Assembly: GCA_022652945.1 (NCBI GenBank)
Contig: JALCRV010000006.1
Location: 1-64,000 of the forward strand
Direction of reading: 5' to 3'
Source of the DNA: Bacilli bacterium
Lineage (GTDB): Bacteria; Bacillota_I; Bacilli_A; RFN20; CAG-288
DNA length: 64,000 nt
Shown: in pieces, positions 34,571 to 42,104 of the stretch
Position numbering within the stretch: the first letter of the stretch is position 1
How the letters are laid out: the number at the start of each line of letters is the position of its first letter
The notes under the pieces: generated by a model
Seen by the model: the letters and a program-made list of their open reading frames with translations, nothing else
Told to the model about the DNA's origin: nothing
Database searches by the model: none
Program-made: the position numbers and the translations under genes

Positions 34571-35827
34571 ATGCTTACTTTAGAAGATAACGCTTTGGTG
34601 AGTATCAGGGCCGGGTTTCTCCTTTCGGAAGATGAGGAGGAACTTTTAGTCGGCGGTTATTTGCCATTTATCACCCCCTCCGCTTTCGCCCTTTACCATC
34701 TGTTGATGGTCGTCGGGAGGAATAAGGATAACTACTGCACCGCTCTTGACTTAAGCGAAAAAATGTCCGCTCCGCTTTCCTCAATCCGCCAGAGTATGCT
34801 TTTTTTAGAGGGCGCGGGGTTAGTCGCCACCTACCGCCACGAAGAAAAAGGGAAGGTCTTTTATATCCTCCGTCTTTTTAGGCCTTTAAGCCCGGATAAG
34901 TTTTTTAAAAATCCTCTGTTTGTTTCCTTGCTGGCGAAGAAAATCTCCGAACGCAGGGTGAATGATCTGGTTTCTTCTTTCATGGTCGGTAAGCCGATCG
35001 GGGAAGAGTATACGGATATCTCAGCCCGTTTTAATGAAGTGTACGAAGCCGCTCCGGATTTTACCGCTTATCATAATCTCTCCGGAAGTGAACTCTTAGC
35101 GGCTTTAAGCGATTCGAAAGAAGAACAGGTAGCGTTTTTTAGCGAAGATAAATTCCTCGAGGCTTTAGTTAACTTATCGATCCCCGCCTCCTCTGTGCAG
35201 GCGGATTTAAAGGAAATATGCCGCTTATGCTCCTTATATGGGGTCGATGAAAAGACCGCCAGCGAATTAATTAAAGACGGGTGTTTGAATTCGGATAGCA
35301 TCTTCTCGTTAGCTACTTTTAAAAAGAAAGCCGCCGATTATGCTCATTTTGCTTTTAAAGGCATTAAAGGGGAAGAGGAAGAAGTCTTCGGGACTTCCGA
35401 TATGGCGAAAAGATTATCCTTATATCAGACTTTATCTCCTTTGACCTTTTTAGCCTATCTTTTAAATGCCGAACCGACGAAATCATATAAGGAACTATTG
35501 GATAAGTTATCTTCGACTTATCAGGCTCCTAATTCCTTTATTAACTTAGTTGTCGATTATACCCTTCAATGCTGCCAAGGATTTTTACCTGAAGAATTCG
35601 CCGTAAAGACCATGATTTCCTTAAAGAAAAATAAGATTGCGACCGTCGCCGATGGCCTGGCCTTCCTTTTCCAGTCCCAAAGTGACATCCAAGCCAAGAA
35701 AGCGAGAAAGAAGGAGCTTTATAAGTACCAAGCCCCGGACGAGGAAGAGAATAAAGATAAGGAAGAGGAAACTGATAAGAAAGAACCAGTCATCGTCGAT
35801 TATTCCGCTTTGATGGGGGATGACTAG
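34571..35827 (+). CDS. dnaB: Replication initiation/membrane-attachment protein DnaB (DnaB_2 type)
   Basis: In Firmicutes this DnaD-like protein works with DnaD and DnaI to load the replicative helicase (it is not the helicase). The 418-residue protein has an N-terminal winged-helix-like region (about 15-110), a middle helical domain, and a C-terminal DnaB/DnaD block (NLVVDYTLQCCQGFLPEEF, about 330-350). A Lys/Glu-rich tail follows. The ATG at 34571 is used because an in-frame start at 34505 lies upstream of the promoter. Leader is about nine bases with no clear ribosome site. dnaI follows two bases after the stop. Confidence 0.8.
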   Translation: MLTLEDNALVSIRAGFLLSEDEEELLVGGYLPFITPSAFALYHLLMVVGRNKDNYCTALDLSEKMSAPLSSIRQSMLFLEGAGLVATYRHEEKGKVFYILRLFRPLSPDKFFKNPLFVSLLAKKISERRVNDLVSSFMVGKPIGEEYTDISARFNEVYEAAPDFTAYHNLSGSELLAALSDSKEEQVAFFSEDKFLEALVNLSIPASSVQADLKEICRLCSLYGVDEKTASELIKDGCLNSDSIFSLATFKKKAADYAHFAFKGIKGEEEEVFGTSDMAKRLSLYQTLSPLTFLAYLLNAEPTKSYKELLDKLSSTYQAPNSFINLVVDYTLQCCQGFLPEEFAVKTMISLKKNKIATVADGLAFLFQSQSDIQAKKARKKELYKYQAPDEEENKDKEEETDKKEPVIVDYSALMGDD

Positions 35828-35829
35828 AG

Positions 35830-36768
35830 ATGGGACTTGAAGAATTGCTGGCCTCGAAGATCCTTCCTAAAGAAGAAGAGGAAAGAATCAAAAAGGAACT
35901 GATCGAAGAACTTAATAAGGACGAAGAGCTGCCTTCGCTTTTAAAGTCTTTGGGCGGGGATGAAAAGGCTTTTGAAAGATCCTTAAGTGTCTTAGCCCGC
36001 TACGAGACTGATAAAAAGGTCTGTTGTGGATGCACCGGGTTTGATAAATGCCAAAAAGAAAACGGGCGCAAAGGCTTAAAAAGAAAACTTGTATATATGC
36101 CTTATGAGCAGGCTTATGAGGATCTGCTTTATCCTTGTCCTTACTTTAAGAAAATCCAGGATACTTTAAGTGACTTTGTCTACGCGGATGTTAATCCTCT
36201 CAATAGTTATCAAATAAGCCAGGAGCTGAAAAAGAGCCTGAATAAGAGCGTTCTTTCTTCCGTTAAGACCTCTTTTTCCGCGGTGGCGGATCAAGTCTTT
36301 AAGATTCTGACTGCTTTTAAAGAGGGAAAAGAGACCAAAGGCTTATATATCTATGGGCCGAATAACAATCCATATTTCTTATTGTTAGGTATGGCTTATT
36401 TCTTCGCCCGAAACGGCTTTAAAGTCTCCTTAGTCGATGCCAAAAAGACTTTGGAAATGGCTAATAGCAAAGATGAGCAGATGAAAAAGGATACCTTAGC
36501 GGATTTAGCTAAAGCCCAAAAAGCTGATGTGTGCTTCGTTTTTAATTTAGGTGGAGAAATCGCCCCGCTTTATTTCGCCTCTAATGTCCTTCTTCCTTTC
36601 TTAACGGAAAGAAATAAAAAAGGAAATCTGACCTTTATCACTTCGATGCTGAGTTTTAATGAACTGATCGCTTATTACTTTAAAGACGAGACGAGAAGAA
36701 AAAGTCTCGGCAAGCTTTTAAGCCAACTGGTCGAAGAAGCCTCCATCGTGGAACCGAGCCGCTTTTAA
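35830..36768 (+). CDS. dnaI: DnaI-type helicase loader with degenerate ATPase motifs
   Basis: DnaI normally loads the replicative helicase using an AAA+ ATPase. Position after dnaB, a Cys-rich N-terminal zinc region (VCCGCTGFDKC near residues 63-73, then YPCPYFKK) and overall length (312) identify it. The ATPase motifs are lost. Walker A, expected as GxxGxGKT, reads GPNNNPYF at 176-183, and Walker B, expected to end in DD, reads CFVFNLGGE at 235-243. A sensor-1-like FITSML remains. It probably cannot bind ATP normally and may act as a scaffold. The gene is intact and ends at a terminator. Confidence 0.82.
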   Translation: MGLEELLASKILPKEEEERIKKELIEELNKDEELPSLLKSLGGDEKAFERSLSVLARYETDKKVCCGCTGFDKCQKENGRKGLKRKLVYMPYEQAYEDLLYPCPYFKKIQDTLSDFVYADVNPLNSYQISQELKKSLNKSVLSSVKTSFSAVADQVFKILTAFKEGKETKGLYIYGPNNNPYFLLLGMAYFFARNGFKVSLVDAKKTLEMANSKDEQMKKDTLADLAKAQKADVCFVFNLGGEIAPLYFASNVLLPFLTERNKKGNLTFITSMLSFNELIAYYFKDETRRKSLGKLLSQLVEEASIVEPSRF

Positions 36769-36794
36769 AAGAAGATTCCTAAAAAATACCTCTT

Positions 36795-36824
36795 AGCCCC
36801 CCGATAGATGAAGGGAGGCTTTTT
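36795..36824 (+). terminator. dnaI terminator that contains the ribosome site of the next gene
   Basis: AGCCCCCC (36795-36802) pairs, with one mismatch, with GGGAGGCT (36813-36820), followed by TTTT and directly by the ATG at 36825. GGGAGG in the right arm is the only ribosome site for the downstream gene. Confidence 0.75.
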
Positions 36825-38036
36825 ATGATCCTTCAGGAGAAAGAAAATAACTGCGGAGAAATCGCGGTGAGGAATCTAATCAGTTATTTTTATAAAAAGG
36901 AAGCTTACGGCTTTTTAAAACTGACTAATAAATGCACTTCTTTTAAAGAGATGGCCGCTAGCCTTAAGGAATACGGAATAGAAAGCGAAGGGTACGCTTT
37001 TAATAAAGCGCGGAATCTGAAGATTTTTAAAGGACCGAAGATTATCTTGGTAAGTAAAAAACAAAGGAAACATTTTGCCATCCTTTATCAAAGCTTCGGG
37101 CCTTTTGGATTGATAGGGGAAGTGGAGAAAGGGAAACGAGTCCGTTTATTGAAGAAGATCGATCAAGAATCTTTAAACCGAGCTTTGATTATTAAGTCAT
37201 TTACCAAAAAGGAAGTGAGAAAGCCCGAGCTTATCAGGTTTAAAGAAAAATTCTTATTGGTGATTCTGGGAATCATATCATTTTTAGGAGGGTTAGTAGG
37301 TCTTTATGGGATGAAAGAAATGGCATACTCTTATTTCTTGCCTTTAGGGGCTTTTATAATTTTACTTACGGAATGGATGGAAAAGGCGGAAGGCCTTTTA
37401 ATCGGAAAAAGGATCTCCGAAGAAGTCATCGTTCCTTATTTAGCTTTAAGACCTTTAAAGAATGACTTACTTAGAAGCGAAGAATTAAAAAAGGATGTCG
37501 AGGTCAAAGCCTTAAGGGGTTTAAGTGAAGTCGTTAGCCTGGTTCTCCTTTTAGGGTGGTTGGTGGTTTCTTCTTTAAGCGAATTAAGCTTAGTCATCTC
37601 CTCTTTACTGGCTTATATCATCGTCAATGCAGCCTTTTTCGCTTATAAGGAAAAGAAAAAAGAAGAAGCGGCAATCAGCGGAGAAAAGATCTTTATGGAA
37701 GAAGGATTTAAAAAGTATAACTACCTTCAAAGTCAAAAAGCCAGCCAGGAATACGGGGAGTTATGTTTGTTTCAGGAAGCTTTGACTTACTTCTTTTTCG
37801 GCCTTTTCGCCCTGCTTAATGGTCTTATTGAAAATAATCTTGAGGCTTATAGCTTTCTTTCCGAGGTGATCTTTTTAGCCTATATCGGGGAAGGTCTTCT
37901 TAAGCCTCTGATTCAGGGGGAGCAATCTCAATCAAGCCTGAAAGGTCTTTTAGACCTGAACGAAAAGATCTACGAGGTAGAAGGGATTTATCAAAAAAAG
38001 GTAATCAAGAGTAAAAAAGCTAAGAAAGGAGGCTAG
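36825..38036 (+). CDS. C39-peptidase/six-TM protein resembling an ABC exporter without its ATPase
   Basis: Residues 1-120 resemble a peptidase C39 domain, as found on bacteriocin exporters. The candidate catalytic residues are C10 in NNCGE and H83 in RKHFAIL; the third residue region (LIGEVEKG near 97-102) has Glu rather than Asp. Six spans follow (about 143-162, 167-184, 233-251, 254-274, 318-336, 341-360) with long cytoplasmic loops after spans 2 and 4, the ABC-exporter pattern. The protein stops after a charged tail (403 residues) with no nucleotide-binding domain, and none is encoded nearby. Its ribosome site sits in a terminator hairpin. Substrate and function are unknown. Confidence 0.7.
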   Translation: MILQEKENNCGEIAVRNLISYFYKKEAYGFLKLTNKCTSFKEMAASLKEYGIESEGYAFNKARNLKIFKGPKIILVSKKQRKHFAILYQSFGPFGLIGEVEKGKRVRLLKKIDQESLNRALIIKSFTKKEVRKPELIRFKEKFLLVILGIISFLGGLVGLYGMKEMAYSYFLPLGAFIILLTEWMEKAEGLLIGKRISEEVIVPYLALRPLKNDLLRSEELKKDVEVKALRGLSEVVSLVLLLGWLVVSSLSELSLVISSLLAYIIVNAAFFAYKEKKKEEAAISGEKIFMEEGFKKYNYLQSQKASQEYGELCLFQEALTYFFFGLFALLNGLIENNLEAYSFLSEVIFLAYIGEGLLKPLIQGEQSQSSLKGLLDLNEKIYEVEGIYQKKVIKSKKAKKGG

Positions 38037-38038
38037 TA

Positions 38039-38047
38039 TGTTATAAT
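38039..38047 (+). promoter_or_regulatory. Extended -10 promoter of the ybeY-era operon
   Basis: TGTTATAAT is a perfect TGnTATAAT box 20 bases before the ybeY ATG; no -35 is visible. The 12-mer TGTTATAATATC is repeated at the second sigma gene (45707-45718). Confidence 0.65.
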
Positions 38048-38066
38048 ATCAAAGTCAGAAAAGACC

Positions 38067-38549
38067 ATGAAAGCAAACGAATTCTATTTCTCCGATGAGA
38101 TCACCAGCCCCAGTGGGGAAGTCAGCAAAATGGCTTCTTTGCTTTTAAAGCATCTAGTGAGTTTCCTTAAGCTTAAAAAGCCTATCGCCCTTTCGGTCAG
38201 CATCGTCGATGACCCGACGATTTGGGAAATCAATAAGACGTATCGGAAAATCGATCGTCCGACCGATGTGATCTCCTTCGCTTACGATGATACCGGGGAC
38301 GAAAAGAACGAACCGGTAGATGACCTGGGGGAAATCGTGATTTCCCTCGACACCGCCATCCGCCAAGCTAAGGAATTCTCCCACCCGGTCGAAAGGGAAA
38401 TAGCCTTCCTCTTCATTCACGGCTTCCTCCATCTGCTCGGCTACGACCATATGAAGGGGAAAAAGGAAGAGGAAGAAATGTTCAGTTTGCAAAATGAGAT
38501 TCTGAATAGCTTTAAATACCAGTATCAAGAGGTAAAAAAACATGGATAA
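38067..38549 (+). CDS. ybeY: Endoribonuclease YbeY (16S rRNA 3' maturation)
   Basis: A zinc-dependent ribonuclease for rRNA processing and ribosome quality control. The metal motif HGFLHLLGYDH places the ligands at H118, H122 and H128. The upstream core has DVISFAYDD (about 67-75) and DLGEIVIS (86-93). The 160-residue length is normal. It overlaps cdd by eight bases and starts the ybeY-cdd-era-recO run found in Bacillus (where phoH usually precedes it; here phoH is absent). Confidence 0.95.
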   Translation: MKANEFYFSDEITSPSGEVSKMASLLLKHLVSFLKLKKPIALSVSIVDDPTIWEINKTYRKIDRPTDVISFAYDDTGDEKNEPVDDLGEIVISLDTAIRQAKEFSHPVEREIAFLFIHGFLHLLGYDHMKGKKEEEEMFSLQNEILNSFKYQYQEVKKHG

Positions 38550-38976
38550 GTTCTTAGTTGACGATCAAAAAGCCCTTAAAGAGCTCTATAGCGATTGCTT
38601 ACAGGCGATGAAGAAATCCTATTCCCCGTATTCGAAAACGGCCGTGGGTGCCTGCATTTGGACTAAAGACGGGAAAAAGATCTACGGGGCCAACATTGAA
38701 AACGCTTCGTACGGGTTAACCGTCTGCGCTGAAAGAACAGCCATGTTTTCCGCTCACTTAGATGGCGTAAAAAAAGAAGATCAGATTGTCCTCGGGATCG
38801 CGGCGGACTTTACCGGTTACGCGTATCCTTGCGGGGCTTGCCGTCAGGTGATGGCGGAACTTCTGCCTTTTTCCTGCCCGGTGGTGATGTTTGACCCGAA
38901 AGGGAATTATAAGATCATCAACGTGGGTGAGATTATGCCGGGTATCTTTACAAAGGATGATTTAAAGAATTTATGA
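38542..38976 (+). CDS. cdd: Cytidine deaminase
   Basis: Deaminates cytidine and deoxycytidine to uridine in pyrimidine salvage. The 144-residue protein has the zinc motif: C62-A-E64 in TVCAERTA and C97/C100 in PCGACRQV, with N51/E53 in NIENASYG for sugar binding. It belongs to the small tetrameric type. Overlaps ybeY by eight bases and era by four. Confidence 0.97.
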   Translation: MDKFLVDDQKALKELYSDCLQAMKKSYSPYSKTAVGACIWTKDGKKIYGANIENASYGLTVCAERTAMFSAHLDGVKKEDQIVLGIAADFTGYAYPCGACRQVMAELLPFSCPVVMFDPKGNYKIINVGEIMPGIFTKDDLKNL

Positions 38977-39851
38977 AAACAGGTTTTTGCTGTCTTTACG
39001 GGCTGGCTAATGCCGGCAAATCGACTTTGCTCAATGCGCTTTTAGGCGTGAAAGTCGAAGCGGTCTCACCTAAACCCCAGACCACGCGTTTTAATGTCCA
39101 GGGTATATATAATGATGCGGATTCCCAGATTGTTTTTATCGACACTCCAGGACTTCACACCCCGCATGAAAAGCTTGGCCAGATTCTCCTTCAGGATGCC
39201 TCCGATGCTCTGGCCTCGGTCGATGTCTTGGTCTACGTGATCGATGGCTCTTCGGCGAAGATTTCCTTACGGCTATTAGATGATCTGCAGAAGGTTCATC
39301 TGCCGATAATCGCGGTCTTCAATAAGATTGATAACGTCCGTCTTGATGAAGGCCAAAAACGTTTGATGGAATATAAAAAACGCCTGCCTCAGGCTGAATT
39401 TATTGAAATCTCGGCTTTGAAGAAGTACGGGATCGATGATTTAGTCAAGCTTATCAAGAATCATTTGAAAGAGGGCGTTCCTTATTATCCGACCGATCAG
39501 CTGATTGACCGTCCGACCCAGTTTGTCTGGGCGGAGATGATCAGGGAAAAATGCATGATTAACTTGGAAAAAGAAGTCCCGCATGCGATTCACGTCGAAG
39601 TTACTCACGTGGAAGAGGATGATAAATCCCATAAGAAGGTTATCTATGCGGATATTATCGTCGAGAAGGATTCCGAGAAAGCCATCGTCATCGGTAAAAA
39701 TGGCCAGATGCTGTCCTTGATCCGTCACCATGCGGAGCATTCGATCAGCATGTTCATGCAAGAACCGATCGCCTTGGAGCTTTATGTCCGTGTCGTCCCG
39801 GATTGGCGCAATAACCTTTCTAAACTTAAGGAATACGGGTACAAAGGGTAG
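38973..39851 (+). CDS. era: GTPase Era, 30S assembly factor
   Basis: Binds the 3' end of 16S rRNA during small-subunit maturation. G1 is GLANAGKST (residues 10-18; most Era have GRPNVGKST), G3 DTPGLH near residue 54, G4 NKID near residue 117, followed by a KH RNA-binding domain (about 200-280) with VIGKNGQMLSLI. The 292-residue length is normal. ATGA overlap with cdd. Confidence 0.97.
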   Translation: MKTGFCCLYGLANAGKSTLLNALLGVKVEAVSPKPQTTRFNVQGIYNDADSQIVFIDTPGLHTPHEKLGQILLQDASDALASVDVLVYVIDGSSAKISLRLLDDLQKVHLPIIAVFNKIDNVRLDEGQKRLMEYKKRLPQAEFIEISALKKYGIDDLVKLIKNHLKEGVPYYPTDQLIDRPTQFVWAEMIREKCMINLEKEVPHAIHVEVTHVEEDDKSHKKVIYADIIVEKDSEKAIVIGKNGQMLSLIRHHAEHSISMFMQEPIALELYVRVVPDWRNNLSKLKEYGYKG

Positions 39852-39858
39852 CTTGAAG

Positions 39859-40605
39859 ATGAATAAGCCTTTAGTTAAGGAAGGGTACATCCTTTCCGCT
39901 AATAAATACGGCGACTCCGATGCCTTAGTTACCTTCTTTTCCAAGGAAGGCAAGGATACGATCAAAGTCCGTTCCGGCTACGATATGAAATCGAAAAACC
40001 ACCAGGCTGTCTTGGTCTTCAATAAAGTCAGTCTGGATTTATCTCTATCCTTAGACGGAAAGTATCTGACCGCCACGGGAACTACTACTTTAATCAATTA
40101 CACTTCGCTTTATCAGGATTTGAAGTTATCCTTAGCCGGGCAATTTGCCATCGAACTTTTGGTGAAGTATTTTCAAGACCGAGATGAACTGCCTTACGAT
40201 TTATTTGAGACTTATATGGCCTCGATTGCCAGCGGGTTTGATATTCTAACTTCCGCTTTGATTTTCCAAGCGGGGGTTATCAAGGCTTTGGGCTACGCTC
40301 CGGATATTACCGCTTGCGTCGACTGCGGCAAAAAAACTAATCTCGTGGCCTTTTCTTTAACTGAAGGCGGCTTTATCTGCCAAGAGTGCGCTGAAGAGCT
40401 TAATCTACCTCCGGATACGAGCGATTATTTAAAAGTCATGCGTTACATCTTTATGGTTAATAATGCGGCGTTCCGCCATGCCGTTTTACCTAAAGGCCCC
40501 TCTTTTAGGGCTTTAGAGGAACTGTCATTATATATCCAAGATCAGTTGGGGTTAGAAGTTAAGTCCTATAAAATGCTCTCCGCGGAGTTGAAAAAGAGCA
40601 TTTAA
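39859..40605 (+). CDS. recO: DNA repair protein RecO
   Basis: Loads RecA onto single-stranded DNA with RecR. The 248-residue protein has an N-terminal OB fold (VKEGYILSANKYGDSDALV, residues 5-23), a helical domain, and a zinc site with CVDCGKK near residue 151 and CQECAEE near residue 175. The ATG at 39859 is chosen; a longer in-frame extension would run through era. Its order era-recO-glyS matches other Firmicutes. Confidence 0.93.
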   Translation: MNKPLVKEGYILSANKYGDSDALVTFFSKEGKDTIKVRSGYDMKSKNHQAVLVFNKVSLDLSLSLDGKYLTATGTTTLINYTSLYQDLKLSLAGQFAIELLVKYFQDRDELPYDLFETYMASIASGFDILTSALIFQAGVIKALGYAPDITACVDCGKKTNLVAFSLTEGGFICQECAEELNLPPDTSDYLKVMRYIFMVNNAAFRHAVLPKGPSFRALEELSLYIQDQLGLEVKSYKMLSAELKKSI

Positions 40606-40673
40606 GCGGTTTTCTTACTAGGAAGGGAAGAAGAAAAAGGCTATTATCAATAGTGACAAAAGAGGTCATAAAT

Positions 40674-42056
40674 ATGGAAGAAAGAAAATATCCGTTTGAA
40701 AAGATCACGACTCATCTGATTACTTCCGGCTTTGTCTATCCGTCTTCAGAAATCTACGGCGGGCTTTCTAACACCTGGGATTACGGTCCTTTAGGCGATG
40801 CCTGCAAGAATAAACTGAAGAAAATCTGGAGAGATCACTTCGTCAAGACGAAGATGAACATGTTTGAAATCGATCCGGCGATCATCATGAATCCGAAAGT
40901 CTGGGTGGCGACTGGACACGTAGCTAATTTCCACGACCCTCTGGTCGATTGCAAGCACTGCCACGCCCGCTTTAGAGCCGATAAGCTGATCAAGGATCAA
41001 AAACCGGAGTTGGATACCGATGGGATGACCACCGAGCAGATGGATACTTTGATTCAATCCGGGGAAATCAAATGCCCGGAGTGTGGCGAAAATCATTTCA
41101 CGCCGTTAAGACAGTTCCAGATGATGTTTAAAACCTTCATCGGGGTCGATGAAAACGAAGCTTCGGTCGCCTATTTAAGACCGGAGACGGCCCAGGGACT
41201 ATTTGTCAATTTTAAGAATGTCCAACGGACTCAGAGAGCTAAATTGCCCTTTGGCATCTGCGATATCGGCAAAGCATTCCGCAACGAAATCACCCCGGGA
41301 AACTTCACCTTCCGCACCAGGGAATTCGAACAGATGGAAATCGAATTCTTCTTTAAGCCGGGCGAAGACCAGCAGTGGTTCAGCTACTGGAAAGATGAAT
41401 GCTTGTCATTTGTCAATAAAATCGGCTTGAAGATGGATTATCTTCGTTTCCGTGACCACGAGCCGACCGAATTGGCGTTCTACTCTAAAGGCACGACTGA
41501 TATCGAATATTATTTCCCGACCTTAGGTTGGGGCGAATTGATGGGTATCGCCTCGAGAACCGATTACGACCTCGGGCGTCATCAGGCTTCTTCCTCACAG
41601 GATCTGACCTATCTTGATCCGGAGACCAATCAACGTTATTTGCCTCATGTCGTCGAACCGTCCTTCGGCTGCGACCGTCTGCTTCTGGCTCTGCTTTGCG
41701 ATGCTTACGATGAAGAGGAAGTGAAAGGGGAGACGAGAATCGTTCTCCGTCTTCATAAGAATCTGGCTCCTTATCAGATTGCGATCCTGCCTTTATCCAA
41801 TAAGCTTAACGATGAAGCCCAAAAGGCCTTATGGCCGCTTTTGAGCCCGGTCTTCGATTCGATTTTTGATACCACGGGCTCTATTGGCAAACGTTATAGA
41901 AGGGAAGATGCGATCGGGACTCCTTACTGTTTGACCTACGATTTTGACTCCTCTAAAGATGCTTCCGTCACCGTCCGTGACCGGGATAGCATGGTTCAGG
42001 AACGGGTGAAGATTGCTGATCTAAAAGCTTATTTAGCGACTAAGTTTGCTGAATAA
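40674..42056 (+). CDS. glyS: Glycyl-tRNA synthetase (homodimeric class II type)
   Basis: Charges tRNA(Gly). This is the single-chain alpha2 enzyme (as in Mollicutes and many Gram-positives), not the alpha/beta type. Motifs: GLSNTWDYGPLG near residue 37, motif 2 FRNEITPGNFTFRTREFEQ and motif 3 FGCDRLLLALL near the C-terminal third. A CKHC and CPEC pair (about 90-140) may bind zinc. The ATG at 40674 has AGAGGT seven bases upstream. Length is 460. Confidence 0.97.
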   Translation: MEERKYPFEKITTHLITSGFVYPSSEIYGGLSNTWDYGPLGDACKNKLKKIWRDHFVKTKMNMFEIDPAIIMNPKVWVATGHVANFHDPLVDCKHCHARFRADKLIKDQKPELDTDGMTTEQMDTLIQSGEIKCPECGENHFTPLRQFQMMFKTFIGVDENEASVAYLRPETAQGLFVNFKNVQRTQRAKLPFGICDIGKAFRNEITPGNFTFRTREFEQMEIEFFFKPGEDQQWFSYWKDECLSFVNKIGLKMDYLRFRDHEPTELAFYSKGTTDIEYYFPTLGWGELMGIASRTDYDLGRHQASSSQDLTYLDPETNQRYLPHVVEPSFGCDRLLLALLCDAYDEEEVKGETRIVLRLHKNLAPYQIAILPLSNKLNDEAQKALWPLLSPVFDSIFDTTGSIGKRYRREDAIGTPYCLTYDFDSSKDASVTVRDRDSMVQERVKIADLKAYLATKFAE

Positions 42057-42104
42057 GCACTAAATATTTACTAGATTAATACTAAAAGGGCTTTTGGAGG
42101 GTTA

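Noticed and set aside
38028-38036. C-terminal Lys-Gly-Gly of the C39 protein as a self-processing double-glycine site
   Set aside because: The Gly codons are explained by an overlapping ribosome-site-like sequence, and nothing follows the second Gly to be released.
36825-38036. Complete bacteriocin exporter system around the C39 gene
   Set aside because: No precursor with a double-glycine leader, immunity gene or NBD was found next to it.
38038-38046. ATG TTA TAA mini-frame after a perfect AAAGGAGG site
   Set aside because: A two-codon frame is not a credible gene; the same bases form the extended -10 box of ybeY and the GGAGG encodes the Gly-Gly end of the C39 protein.
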